Part shown: positions 45,771-60,390 of the stretch, one piece after another
Layout of the letters: every line of letters starts with the position of its first letter
Position numbering within the stretch: position 1 is the first letter of the stretch
Source: Adiantum capillus-veneris
Taxonomy: Eukaryota > Streptophyta > Polypodiopsida > Polypodiales > Pteridaceae
DNA length: 64,000 bases
Assembly: GCA_014529385.2 (NCBI GenBank)
Contig: CM043944.1
Span: forward strand, 169,579,740-169,643,739
Direction: 5' to 3'
The notes under the pieces: generated by a model
The model's input: the letters and a program-made list of their open reading frames with translations, nothing else
What the model was told of the DNA's origin: nothing
Databases searched by the model: none
Made by a program: the position numbers and the translations under genes

Positions 45771-46748
45771 ATTTCGCTACGAGAGCGAGATTTTGTGATG
45801 CATTTGGGTTCGCTAGTGATTGCGAGAGGTGCCAGGAGTGGTACAGGTTACCCATTGCATGTGGATCATGCGACAGACGGTGTTGTCTCTGTGATCATGC
45901 AGCCAGGTAGAGAGCGAGAGAGCAGGCGAGTCTCTTTTGCTCATGGGTTGCAGGGTACTTTGCATGGAGTGCAGAGTAGTGAGCTCGTTGTGCACACAGT
46001 TGGGGCACGACTTGAGCAGTCACATAGAGAGGTGACAGAGTCAGACATGCATGCTTTGCTAGTGACTGAGCAAAGCAGAGAGTCAGTTGTGCGAGATACT
46101 TCTATGCAGGATAGACAGGTAGAGCGGTCTTGCTCTAGTGAGTCACGATAGGAGGACGTTGTGCAAAAGTCTATGCATACGGAGTTAGAGCATGAGAGCT
46201 CTAGTGAGTCACTGCAGATTGAGTGGTCATGTTTGCAGTGGATGATTGCAGAGGAGACTAAGATGTCAACGATTATGCAGTCATTCCTTTCTATGCTCGA
46301 CAGTGAGCATGGGGATATAGTTGTGCAGGATATGTCTTCCAGCAGACATCTAGAGCAGCTGGTTTGCTCTGAGGTTGCACGACAGGTTTATGCGTCTTTT
46401 GCGGACAGTCAGGAGATGCATGTGGCTGACACGCCTTGTTAGTTAGAGATGCCTATTGCCAGGGATATATATGTTGATGCACGCTCCGTAGAGCTAGCAG
46501 GGCCCGCTAGCATTGCATCGGCATTCGGTGGTCTCATGTATGAGATGCTGATCTTGAGACCGGATATCGCAACTGCAGTGGGAGCATTTACAGTTGGGGT
46601 TGTCAGTCATTTGTTGAGTGATGATGGCATAGTGCACGAGGGAGATATGCAGGTATTGCGTACATACTTGCAATACGTGTGCGGTACGTCTGGTGGTGTA
46701 TGGACTTACACGGGAGCAGGACAGCCGGATGCACACGATCACAGCTAG
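45771..46748 (+). pseudogene. Degenerate linker and RT/RNase H scrap of short copia
   Basis: 45795-46442 reads nearly open (stops at 46149 and 46440), with Glu/Ser/His-rich sequence that matches no domain I know. 46449-46748 reads GGLMYEMLILRPDIATAVG and YLQYVCGTSGGVWTYTG, the block joining copia RT to RNase H. Integrase and the catalytic RT are therefore deleted between these pieces. Confidence 0.65.
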
Positions 46749-46845
46749 CCAGTGGGCATCGGTTGAGAGTAGTTTTCTCTCGCCTTTTGTAGTCTTTAGA
46801 CTAGGTTCTCTTGCTTAAAGGCACAGTCGCCTTTAAGTGGGAGGT

Positions 46846-47038
46846 TGTTGGGGTATAGGCGCCTGTGCCTTGCCCGACCGCCCAGAGTCTGGGCCCCCAC
46901 TGACTTGTATACCTTATACATAGCATAAGTGTATAGGGGGCTGCTCACTCTTTTGAGTCTCCCCACCCACATCGCGTGTGTGTCTCCTTCTCTCTCTCTC
47001 TCTCACTCTCCGTCTGTGGTGCTCCCCGATCCCCTTCA
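46846..47038 (+). repeat. 3' LTR of short copia element
   Basis: 193 bp, with two substitutions and one extra CT relative to the 5' LTR. Preceded by the polypurine tract and followed by CTTTG. Confidence 0.95.
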
Positions 47039-47043
47039 CTTTG

Positions 47044-47821
47044 CTTGCTCCGATCCCTCCTCCCCTCGTAACCCTTCCCTTGCTTAGGTTCCCTCGCATC
47101 TACACACAGACTGTAGCTGACATCCACTAGTTCATCAGGTAGCTTGTGTTTGCTGCTTGATATTCCAGATTTCATCCTGACATTGTAGGTACTTCCACAT
47201 GGGATGTATTGTCAGAGATGATGTATGTCTGTTGAGGGTTTGCTGGCTGTGAGTCACGCAGCAAACAACCGCCGCAGCGGTTACAGCATACAGTGGAAAA
47301 TTTGTGGATGTATGACTTTGTGGGAAGTCTATGTACTGTCATATTTATTGCAGCCTTTGTTGAGGGTCGAGTGAGGTTTTATTGAGCTGGGGGATTCTCG
47401 AATGTTGAGATCCTTTTGGTGATACAGGTCTTGGAGCGATCCCTCGAGCACCCTTAGATAGGCAGCTCGGATGTATTGACTGTGAGTTAGACAATTGGGA
47501 TTGCATCTTTGCTTTACTACCGTTGAGGCATTGTCGCAGTCTATGCTTAAAGAACAGTGACAGGACAGTCAGAGACAGTACAGGTGCAGGACAGGTTTAC
47601 CCGTAGCTTACTGTGTCAGAGAGACAGTGTTTTTTGAGCTGTTTTTTGGTCTGTTTTTGAGTACACCAGAGCCATTTTACAAAGGAGACTCTGCCAAAAT
47701 TTATGGAGAATCTGAAGCTTTCTTGGTTCATTTGACAGGTTGATATTGGTTCAGAGGTCAGTTTACAAGGGAAACTCTGCCGAATTTTTCCCAGGAAAGT
47801 AAACTACTGTGAAGCGTAGCT
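47044..47821 (+). other. Leader of truncated copia with repeated AGACTCTGCC motif
   Basis: A non-coding leader before a copia gag. TTACAAAGGAGACTCTGCC occurs at 47677-47695 and a variant at 47763-47782. The same string is in the leader of the short copia at 44732-44750. No primer-binding site for this element was identified. Confidence 0.5.
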
Positions 47822-50454
47822 ATGGCTGGATCATAGGACACTGCTCTTTACAATATCAAGAAGCTGGATGGAACCAATTTCCCATTGTGGAAGAAGCAGA
47901 TTTGGCACGTGTTGGTACAAAAGAAGCAGATAAAATCCTATAAATCTCAAGGGGATAAAACCAGAAGATATGGACGAAGATGAATGGAGCAAAATGGATG
48001 AATTGGCACTTTCTACCATTATGCTGACTTTGGCAGAAAGTGTTTACTTCAATGTAGCAGACAAGATTTTGGCTTATCAAGCATGGTTAAAGCTGAGTGA
48101 TCTTTATGAGAAGCAGAGTGAAGCTTCACAGGTATACTGGCTTAAGAAGCTTGTTGACTTGAAGATGAAAGAAGGGACACCTATGTCTAATCATCTAAAT
48201 GAATTCAACACAATCTATAGTCAGTTGTCAGCTCAAGGTGTCAAGTTTGATGAACCTGTTAGAGCTATGTTCCTGTTGATCACATTGCCGGAAAGTTGGG
48301 ACACTTTTCGCACAGCTTTGAGTAATTCTGCACCTCCAGATGGTTTGAACATAGCAGGTGTAGAAGGAATTCTGCTTACTGAAGAAACCAATAGAAAGAC
48401 AATGGACAAAGGCAAAGGAACAACCTTAGTTGTCAGGGGAAGGACCAAAGAAAAGTACAAAGGTGGAAAGAGGAATCAGTCTCGTAGCAAGTCCCGCAGT
48501 GCTAAAGGCAAGAGTGACATAGAATGCTACCATTGTGGCAAGAAGGGTCACATGAAAAGAGACTGCAGAGAATGGAAAACAGAAAAAGGCAAAGAGAAAG
48601 CTGAAGACCATGGTGAGAAGAACAAGTCCTCAGTGAAGATTCAAGAAATAAATGTGACAAACACTGTTGCAGAGGATGACAGTCAAGTGTCAGGAGACAT
48701 CTACTTCTTGAAGAATACAATGGACTCAGCTCTTCTTACAACATCTGATGGAAATGCACTGAGTGACTGGATTATAGACTTAGGGGCATCACTTCATGTG
48801 TCTCCAAACAAGGAGTGGTTTACCTCCTATGTGACCACTAAAGATCATGTTCGGCTAGGCAATGGGCAGACATGTGAGATCTTAGGTGTTGGAGATGTTC
48901 AATTGAAGTTTCAGAATGGCTCTTCTTTCACGCTGAAGAATGTGAGACATGTTCCCGCAATTACAAAGAGCTTGATCAGCACAGGTTTACTTGATGATGC
49001 TGGCTACGTCACCACTTTTGGACAGAACATGTGGAAGATATCCAAGGGTTCTATGACAGTAGCACATGGAGTAAAGTCTGGAGGACTTTACATGATTTAT
49101 GTATCAAATGTCTCTAAAAATGTAATCAATGTAACCGAGCAGCTGAACGTTTCTTTGTGGCATAGCAGGTTAGGACATATATCCAAGAAGGGAATGGAAA
49201 TCTTGTCTCGTTCTGGTTATTTGCCTGGCTTTTCATTTAATGATTTTGAATTCTGTGAACATTGTCTTTATGGTAAGCAAACACAACAGCCACATAAGCA
49301 TAGAAGCAGTAGAAGAGATACACAGTTGGCACTTGTTCATAGTGATTTGTGTGGACCTATGCCTAACCTATCTCTAGGGGGAGCTTCTTACTTTATGACA
49401 TTTATAGATGATTACTCGAGGAAAGTATGGGTTTACTTTCTCAAGCACAAGGATGAAGCATTTAGTGTTTTCAAAACGTTTGTGACACTTGTGGAGAATC
49501 AGAGTGGGAAGAAGCTTAAATGCTTACGCACTGACAATGGTGGAGAGTATGTTTCAAAGGCCTTTCAGGACTTTTGTGAGTCAAAAGGTATAAAACGTGA
49601 ACTTACTGCTCCTTACAATCCTCCTCAAAATGGTGTTGCTGAGAGGATGAATAGGACCATACAAGAGAAGGTTGGAAGTATGTTGTCTAATGCACAGCTG
49701 CCAAATGGGTTTTGGGCTGAAGCTATATCAACAGCTGTTCATCTTGTAAATAGATCTCCTAGCAAGGTTTTGCAGAAGGATTCAGTGCCAAAGATGGTAT
49801 GGTCAGGCAAAATTCCCTCATACAAGCATCTCAGAGTCTTTGGCTGTGAGGCATATACTCACGTTCCAAAGGAATTTAGGAACAAACTTGAGCCAAAGAG
49901 TAGAAAGTGCATCTTTCTAGGCTATGGTAATTCTGGTGAGATGGGGTACAGACTTTGGGATCCCGAATCCAGAAAGGTTGTTCGCAACAATGATGTTCAC
50001 TTTAATGAATCCAAATATCATTCAAAACCAGAGAGGGTTGAGGAGATTAGAAGAGTTGTCTTCCAAGAAGATGGAACTGCACGTGCAAGACAAAATGTCA
50101 GGGCTCAAGAGGAGCAAGGACAGGATAGAGTGGAACCACAGGTTGTGGCTGAGCCTCAGCCACCTATTGTGCATAGATCTGGACGTGTCACGCGGCCTCC
50201 TGATAGGTTTGTTCCATCTATGAACTATGTCATGTTGACAGATTGCAATGAGCCTTCATGTTACAAAGAAGCAGTGCAAATGAAGGACTCCGGGAATTGG
50301 CAATTGGCCATGCAGTCAGAGATGACAACTCTGCATAAAAACAAGACATGGAAGCTAGTTAAATTACCACAGGGCAAAAAGGCTCTACCTTGTAAATGGG
50401 TTTACAGGTATAAGATCACCGCTCATGATAGTCAGCCAAAGTACAAAGCAAGGT
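47822..50454 (+). pseudogene. Ty1/copia gag-integrase, truncated in reverse transcriptase
   Basis: Gag starts at ATG 47822 (MAGS then a stop, then DTALYNIKKLDGTNFP); one frameshift leads into an 828-codon open frame from 47970. It has gag, the zinc knuckle CYHCGKKGHMKRDC (about 48526), a protease with WIIDLGASLHVS (Leu in place of Ser in DSGAS), and the integrase zinc segment HSRLGHI to CEHCLYGKQ. The integrase core DDE is visible as HSDLCG, DNGGEY and NGVAERMNR. An integrase C-terminal region and the first RT residues (KWVYRYK) follow. The RT breaks off at 50454, in KYKAR, where unrelated sequence begins; the rest of RT, RNase H and the 3' LTR are missing. Confidence 0.9.
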
Positions 50455-53617
<3,163 letters not shown>

Positions 53618-53618
53618 T

Positions 53619-53630
53619 TGGTATCAGAGC
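53619..53630 (+). other. Primer-binding site (initiator Met tRNA type)
   Basis: TGGTATCAGAGC, complementary to the 3' end of plant initiator methionine tRNA. It is one base after the presumed LTR end and about 400 bp before gag. Confidence 0.85.
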
Positions 53631-54034
53631 ACAAGGTTTCTCTTTTCTTGCTCAAGAAGGGAGGTCCTCAAGCTAGCTATAGATGGTTGGTACTATTAAT
53701 TGCATGTGAGTAAGTAGAATAGGGATTTTTCAGCCTTGCAGTGCGCCTGCCTTTGTGCAGTTAACGGGGCATCACCGTCGAGAGCTATGGTCTTAATAGT
53801 GGAGTCCTACGGGGCTTGCCTACGGATTAACCACTATTGAGCTATTAGAAGCTTGACAGGAGCCGTTACTATTTTGGTGTTGAACGACCCTCTCTTCTAT
53901 TCCTTGCAATCAATGGTATTTGAGCCACGGGTGCAGTAGCTTGAGTGATTTTTCTAAAGGGGTAAAGAGGAGTAGCAACTAGGGCTTGAAGTGCCAAAGT
54001 ACACCTAAAAAGTTTACACCTAAAAGTTGTTAGA

Positions 54035-54509
54035 ATGGATGACAATAGTAAAGAGAGTGAAATTAATGCTGATAAATTTGATTTTGCTAATGAGCAAGCT
54101 ACTAATGATGCCCTGATGCTTGTTAACTATCTTGTTTCTAGGCTTCAACAAGCCATGGGCAATCCATCCCTCCAAAGTGAAGTGCAATGGCAGCTTCGTG
54201 CTCATGGGATTCTTCAAGAAGCTCCCCACCATGACGAGAGAACACCTAGGAAGCCTCCTTGTGAGACTTCCAAAAGAGGTCTCTATCCGATTCGAGAAGA
54301 AGAAGAGGATCCTTATGAAGGGTTCATAAATTTGCTCCTTGATGACGCATCTCCTTCTCAAAGGAGAATTCAAGAGCCTCCACCAAAGGAACAAGAAAGA
54401 AGTGAGTCTCTTGCAACCTTGGTGGAGATGGCTCCACGAAGATGGCGGGCTAAACGCTCTCCATCACCTCCAAAACGGAGAAGACCATCACATACTTCTC
54501 CACACCATA
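54035..54509 (+). pseudogene. Chromovirus gag, 5' part before the nested insertion
   Basis: ATG 54035 (MDDNSKESEINADKFDF) opens a frame with NYLVSRLQQAMGNP and a basic tail (RRWRAKRSPSPPKRRRPSH). It is cut at 54509 in ...HTSPHH. The same frame resumes after the CCATA duplication at 59401 with TSKRDDKKQEK, which shows the insertion site precisely. Confidence 0.85.
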
Positions 54510-54660
54510 TGTCAGGACACCGGCAAGGCTAGACTAGATAAGGTAGGACCGGGCTAGGTGGTGTGGAACGGAGAGTCCATCTAGGGCAAAGGGCCAAGGG
54601 CAATACTATATAAGGGTGGTTGGGTGGAGGAATCTCAGGCTCTAGTCACCCCTGTCTATT
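54510..54660 (+). repeat. 5' LTR of nested chromovirus
   Basis: It starts TGTCAGGACACCGG and has a TATATAAGG box near 54607. The right end is diverged from the partner and placed approximately. It lacks a 21-bp internal duplication (GGCCGGACTAGATAA unit) that the right LTR has. Confidence 0.85.
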
Positions 54661-55427
54661 TTGGGCAAGAGGGCATGGAGCTTTTTGCATGCTCCTCTCT
54701 TTGAGGGCGTGAGGAGCCGCCTGCTAAGGGGGACGACAAGGTCCCACTGTGGGAGAAGCGCCGCTTGTGCCGGGAGGGAAGCGACCTCCAGAAAACGTTG
54801 TGTGGCTTGGCCCGACGGATGCACGCTGCCTTGGGGATCATTTTACGTCATTTGGGCGATGCCCAGAATGCAACGCGCGGGGAGTTCTTTCTCTCCCTCG
54901 CCCTCGCTGCACTGCCGAGGTCGCCATAGCCGACTGCATATGATTATTTTCACATACAAGGTGCCCAAAGGCTTTGGCCTTGGGCAATTCATCCAAAAAA
55001 ACCTCAAGTTAGGGGGCGTGCCAACCCGAGCACACACCCCATACCCAAGCCAGGGCATTCAAAGGTGTTGGCAAGGCCAAAATCCAACACAAGCATAGGC
55101 AAGGGGCCACCGACTTCTAGGTAAACTGTCCGAATGATAGAAATTGCAGAAGTTGATTGAAGTTAAAGTTTGACGGAGTTGAAGTTTCGAAAGAATTATC
55201 TATTGCAATTTCTTCCTTCGAGAGGATTCAGGCATCAACGACGTTTCAAGCAGTACAAATTTTTGGCGGCATCGTCAAGCATAGTTGACTCAACTATCAA
55301 GAGCTTGCGGAGTTCCATATACGGCGGACTACCATCGATTTTGATAGAGTTAGCACGGCTACTCTACTTTGCGAGTGCTCCCAATATCAGGTATATCTGT
55401 TGCGAACTTAAGTATCAAGGCTAGTTA
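54661..55427 (+). other. Nested chromovirus leader region, no recognised gene
   Basis: GC-rich sequence after the left LTR. An open frame at 54661-55098 has no recognisable domain and its composition looks like non-coding leader. No primer-binding site of the usual types was identified. Confidence 0.4.
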
Positions 55428-55910
55428 TTGGGTAACGCCGATATCTCATACGGCTACGAGAGTTCTCCTTATTTTCTCGCAATACATACAGTCGTCATGG
55501 ATAGAGAACTTTCTGATAATCACCTTTTTGATTTTGATCTTCCTTCAACCGCATCTACTCCTCCTCCTCAAAGTGTGCTTGAACTTTTGGAGGATGCTAG
55601 CAATCTGACCTATGAAAAAGAGTGCGTTACACAAAATGAATTTCAAAAATTTAAAGAACGGTTTTGCAAATTGGCGGTTCACGTCCAATTACTTACTACA
55701 CAGATGGATAACCTTACAGAGCTAGTCATGTCGTCCATTTCACAGGCTACCGTGACTACACATATGGCAAACATTGAACTAGTTTCCAGCCAGGTGGCAA
55801 AGAGGAGACTTTCCACATTCGATTTTTGCAAAGCCAAAGTGCAAAAGTTATGTTTCAATTGTATGGGACAACATCAACGGAAACATTGTCCCCAGGTACT
55901 GCATTCTTAG
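55428..55910 (+). pseudogene. Possible gag remnant of nested chromovirus
   Basis: A 160-codon frame containing a heptad-like stretch (KFKERFCKLAVHVQLLTTQ) and ending in CFNCMGQHQRKHC. That is a zinc-knuckle-like pattern with three instead of four residues before the His. The family position (after the leader, before pol) fits gag. It is truncated and probably inactive. Confidence 0.5.
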
Positions 55911-58660
55911 CTCTTCCAAGGATTTTGCGGCTAAGTAGTCAATCCATTTTTGCATGCTCTTCCCTTCAGATAACCCTTTTTGGTTAGTTGTATATGATAC
56001 AATACCTGGCTTAGTATAGCATATTCAATCACGTTTAAAACATAATGCTTTCTTTAAGCAATTCTGACATGGTCAAATAGATAAAAGTGACAAATTTTGT
56101 ATTGAGACTTTCCACGTTTGGCATATGCTATGAGCATACCAACTTGGAAGGAATTTGACACTATGCTTGCATGTTATTTCACTACATACCTAACGGGCAT
56201 GAAAGCCATAAAAGATATACGTGACGGAAGCCACATTAGATGTGAAAAGGATTTTCAGTATGCAAAGCAAAGAATTTGTCCACCTACACAAGAAGCAAGG
56301 CTTCTACCTTGTGTTAAGATACTACCTACTGGATGTCAAGATACTTGGCACAACAATTTGCGACACCGGCAAGCATTAGGATATCACCTCCCACGTATTC
56401 CTACCGGTACAAGCTATGCAAGGCACTTATGGAGCAACTATGCAAGGCACTTATGATTTTGGCTTGCATAATAGAGCCGTCACTGTAATCAAGGGCCTAC
56501 AACGCTACCCTATAAATTATACTGACTAATCGCAGAATTTTCCGCTATCACACTAGCAACTCTGTCAGGGAAGGGGAGAACACATTGACATTATTGGTTA
56601 TCCAAGGAGATAGGCAGATTACAAAGAGTAATCTTGGGCTAAAGGATATGAAAAGTTGTTTTAATATGATTGCTATTGAAAAACAACAATCATTAGAAGG
56701 AACCTAATTCTAAAACTTACTTTACGGGCAAAGTTCCGAGGCTGAGTCCTGCTCCTCCAATCATGTCCCCTGCAGGGTAGGTGGGTCAAAAGGAGTTTTT
56801 TGTTACCTCTCTCGCTGAGAGCATCATCCCTGAAAACTATGCACTGCTTATACGATAGGCTGCAATTTGGACATAAGATGCATAACACCCTATGACACCT
56901 TAAGGAAAGTTCCTTAGTCAAGCATGCTCGGGTTCTCTCTCTAGAATAATGCAAATCGGCTACGAAAGTTTTGACACATGTTTTGCTGGTGAGTTAGCCT
57001 GAGCCAAGGTGCTCTACCTCTCAGCTAACAAGTAACTAAGATGCTACTCAAATTAGTATTCATCAATTTTTCCATTGAACACTAAATTGCATCATGGCCA
57101 TGAGCTACATGGGCTAAGAGCCATTTGTCAGGCTAAAGGTAAGACCTAATCACCGGGATTCTTGGGTGATTGTTTACAAGATCAAATAACTCTACCCAGG
57201 GGAGTACACATCGACATTATTGGCCAAGTAAGATTATTGATAGTTGGAGGCCTAGGGTGTCATTTTCGCACTAAAAGGCACTGAAGTCGAGTTTTTGATA
57301 CTCTTACACTCTATACCATGGGGTCTAGAGTCACCAAACAGTTAAGACAGCATGGCTATCGATACGAGCTAGGAATATCACTTGTGTGGTTTTTTTGCTC
57401 TCTCCGTTGCACTATGAGTGTCTATGACATCCCAGTTTTGGGGTACGACCCGGCGGGTGCTTACTAAATCATCACATGGTCATGGGGGATTCCAGTTTGA
57501 TCTAGTTCCGTGATACTTTCAAGGAAAGACTTCAGCAATATACCACGCGGTAGCAGAACAAATGAACTTTTCAAGATGACTCTCATCATTTTTCACATGG
57601 TTAATTATGTTGGGTACGGTTACCTGTAAGTCGAGCAGTTTCTACAAAGGGTCTTACCAAACAGTTTGACTACGTAGAGACTAATTGAACCCATGCCAAG
57701 GGCATGTCAAAACAAGTATTTTGGGCCGTAGTGTCCAATGTACATTATGCTGTTATTAATCCACTTGTAGGATTCGATTTGGCACATGTTGTCACATGGG
57801 ATATAACATGGTCTAGGAACTCAAGGAGTTCGGTTTAGCCAGTGTGGAGCAAGGATAATGAGGGTCCCTCTCACTTCCGTCGTAGAGTGTTTGCAGTTAC
57901 CTCTCCACACAAGTACATCTTGTACTTGAAGGCTGTTCTTTTTTAGACATCTTGTACTTGAAGGCTGTTATTTTTTAGACATTCTTACATGAGACATATT
58001 CCACATGTGGAGGATATGAGTCTCTGGGACTCACACTGGCGCCCACTATTTCACATTTGTGTCACGACAAAGTCCCTACATGCTGGTCCAATCAATTTCT
58101 AGACCATTTGTAGCACAATGTATCAGGAGCAATTTCAGTGGCCAAAAATTGTTGGATACTTGGAATGAAACAACATTACAGATGGTTGTTTACACATATA
58201 GAAAATGAAAAGGTTTCATTGTTTATACCTAGAAGTAATTGCTGTTTCACCTTCTACTATGGTTCAAACGTGTTAGCAAGGCTTATACAAGATTGCAACT
58301 GAAAGTAGTCAGTTTCTTTCTCTTTTTGCTAAAGCATGCATGTTAGGTGTTATGGGCCCTAGTGTTTAGCAGAGGCTGATTTGAAACGGCATGCATATTC
58401 CTAAAAACTAGTTGCTTATGAAGTATTTTGCACTCTCTGTACAGTATCTCAATTAGTTTACTTTTCGGTCTACCAATCACCATTTGAGATCATGGCTCGG
58501 TTTGGGTGTTGGTGGAATTTTCACGTTAACCATGATGGTTATACAACCAATTGTAGAATTCTCAGCAATATGGTACGATATTGTGATCCCCGTTTACTAG
58601 CCATCTAGAACGACTGGCTGTAAACCGTGGGGGAAACACTTTAGTACGGTCACTTGTCCA
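55911..58660 (+). pseudogene. Heavily decayed interior, integrase scrap at its end
   Basis: No long frames are present. Near 58470-58510 the plus strand reads YQSPFEIMARFG, like the YQSPFEI... motif late in Ty3/gypsy integrase cores. The remainder could not be assigned, and no RT motif was recognised by eye. Confidence 0.45.
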
Positions 58661-59196
58661 AGGGGACATGCACATTACAAAGTGTAATTTGGTGCTCAAG
58701 GATATGCAAGTGCGGTATAAGAAATACGCTGATGACAAACGTCGGCAAGCTACCTTTGTAGAAGGGGAGGAAGTATTTTTATGTGTGCTAGAGCATTCAG
58801 AAAGTCTAAAAACTGGACTGACACCTAAATTATCTTCCCGATATTGTGGGCCTTTCAAAATACTCAAGCAAGTCAGTAATCATGCCTACAAACTATTACT
58901 ACCTTCACATTCTCGCATTCATCCAGTGTTTCATGTAAGCCGTCTACGAAAGCATTACATGGGGATGACAATGTCATTGACCAACAGCTTTTGGTTGATT
59001 ACATTGAACCTCCTACCTTATCGCATGAACCTAAACGTGTTCTTGATTATCACGAGTTGCATACACATCATCACGTACGACAACAAGCCTTATCAAGTGG
59101 AAAGACCGACCTGAAGAAGGTTCCACTTGAGGAAACATTAGTTTTCTTAAGAAGAAGTTTCCCACTTTTGTTTTTGAGGATGAAAACTCTTCTTAA
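58660..59196 (+). pseudogene. Integrase C-terminus and chromodomain remnant
   Basis: One frame reads RYKKYADDKRRQATFVEGEE, SSRYCGPFKILKQVSNHAYK and HPVFHVSRLRKH, the GPY/F module of Ty3/gypsy integrases. After a frameshift near 58965 it continues as EPKRVLDYHELHTHHHVRQQ and LEETLVFL, a diverged chromodomain. The polypurine tract follows directly, as expected at the 3' end of pol. Confidence 0.8.
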
Positions 59197-59223
59197 GGGG
59201 GGGGGGGGGGGGGGGGGGGGGGG
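59197..59223 (+). repeat. Poly-G run at the polypurine tract
   Basis: 27 consecutive G bases directly before the right LTR (AGTAA then TGTCAGG). A polypurine tract primes plus-strand DNA synthesis; this one is greatly lengthened. Confidence 0.9.
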
Positions 59224-59228
59224 AGTAA

Positions 59229-59400
59229 TGTCAGGACACCGGCAAGGCCGGACTAGATAAGGCAAGGCCGGACTAGATAAGGCAGGGCCGGGCTAGGCGG
59301 TGTGGAACGGGAAGTCCATATAGGGCAAAGGGCCAAGGGCATGCCTATATAAGGGTGGTTGGGTGGAGGACTCTTAGGCTCTAGTCACCCCTGTATTACA
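59229..59400 (+). repeat. 3' LTR of nested chromovirus
   Basis: 172 bp, TGTCAGGACACCGG to CTGTATTACA, with a TATATAAGG box near 59346. It has a tandem repeat of GGCAAGGCCGGACTAGATAA (20 bases) absent from the left LTR. CCATA follows. Confidence 0.92.
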
Positions 59401-60390
59401 CCATACTTCAAAGAGGGATGACAAAAAGCAAGAGAAGAAAAAGGCGAGAAAGAGGATACCCTCTTCTCCATCTTCTTCATCCTCTTCCTCTTATGAAAGT
59501 GATGGTCAAGACAACGAAGATCAAGGCAAAAAAAAGGCGAGAAAGAGGTCACCCTCTTCTCCATCTTCCTCAAATTCTTCATCTTCTAAAGAAAGTGATG
59601 GTGCAACCTTTGAACCATCAAAAAGAAGAGGCCATAGGAAATCCTATGCCGCGTGGTAGAGGTCATCGAAGCTCAAGAAGTTCAAAGAGGGAGGGAAGAG
59701 CATCTCTTTCCTTACCTACGATGGAACTTTTGGTGCTACGGACAAAGTCTTGGCCTTTATCCAACAATTCAATGTGGCGTTTGGAGATGAGGGCTTCACG
59801 GAGTCCTCTAAGCTACACCATGTAGCTATGCACTTTCAAAAGTCCTCCAGACAATGGTGGTCTGGCCTACGGGCCAATGGTGAAGCTTCACGAAGCATCT
59901 CTTTCCTTACCTGCGATGGAACTTTTGGTGCTACGGACAAAGTCTTGGCCTTTATCCAACAAATCAATGTGGCGTTTGGAGATGAGGGCTTCACAGAGTC
60001 CTCTAAGCTACACCATGTATCTATGCACTTTCAAAAGTCCTCCAGACAATGGTGGTCTAGCCTACGGGCCAACGGTGAATCTCCACGAACATGAAAAGCT
60101 TTAAGAGCTTCCATTATGAAGCATTTTTTGGCCATCGATGCCAAAGACAAAGTACTCACCAAATGGCGAAGGTTGAAGCTCTCTCCCTATGAATCCATCC
60201 ACAAATATGTAGACAAGTTTTGGGACCTACAACTCAAAGCCACTGCCTTCAAAAAGTTGGATTTTGGAGAGCAAAAGCAACAATTTTGTGCGAGCTTAAC
60301 CAAAGAAATGGTGGAGTATGTCAACTCTCAAAGTCCACACACCATATTGGTGGTAATACATCATACTATGGTGGCCTCTTGAATCAATTT
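59401..60390 (+). pseudogene. Chromovirus gag, 3' part with in-frame duplication
   Basis: Continuing from 54509, the frame reads two rounds of KKKARKR(Y/S)PSSPSSS, then a stop near 59657 (AAW stop). The gag core follows: SISFLTYDGTFGATDKVLAF, FQKSSRQWWSGLRANG. The 195-bp block 59700-59894 is repeated at 59895-60089, in frame (65 codons). The gag core then continues (KHFLAIDAKDKVLTKWRRL, YESIHKYVDKFWDLQLKA) after a stop at about 60092. Broken in at least two places. Confidence 0.8.

Larger units (their letters stand above)
43638..47038 (+). mobile_element. Short internally deleted Ty1/copia element
   Basis: 3.4 kb with LTRs at 43638-43828 and 46846-47038 and target duplication CTTTG (43633-43637, 47039-47043). 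The initiator-Met primer-binding site is TGGTATCAGAGC (43831-43842) and a polypurine tract (AAGTGGGAGGT) lies at 46835-46845. The LTRs differ by 2 substitutions and a 2-bp CT indel, so insertion was recent. Gag and a protease-like region remain, and a scrap of the RT/RNase H junction is near the 3' end; integrase and the RT core are gone. Confidence 0.93.
54510..59400 (+). mobile_element. Nested decayed chromovirus with short LTRs
   Basis: The left LTR is 54510 to about 54660 and the right LTR 59229-59400. The target duplication is CCATA (54505-54509, 59401-59405). A polypurine tract expanded to 27 G precedes the right LTR (59197-59223). The interior keeps gag-like, integrase and chromodomain-like pieces but no recognisable RT, so it is internally deleted or heavily decayed. 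Confidence 0.88.

Noticed and set aside
54661-55098. Protein-coding gene with 145 codons
   Set aside because: It lies in the leader of a nested LTR element, overlaps other-frame ORFs and has no recognisable domain.
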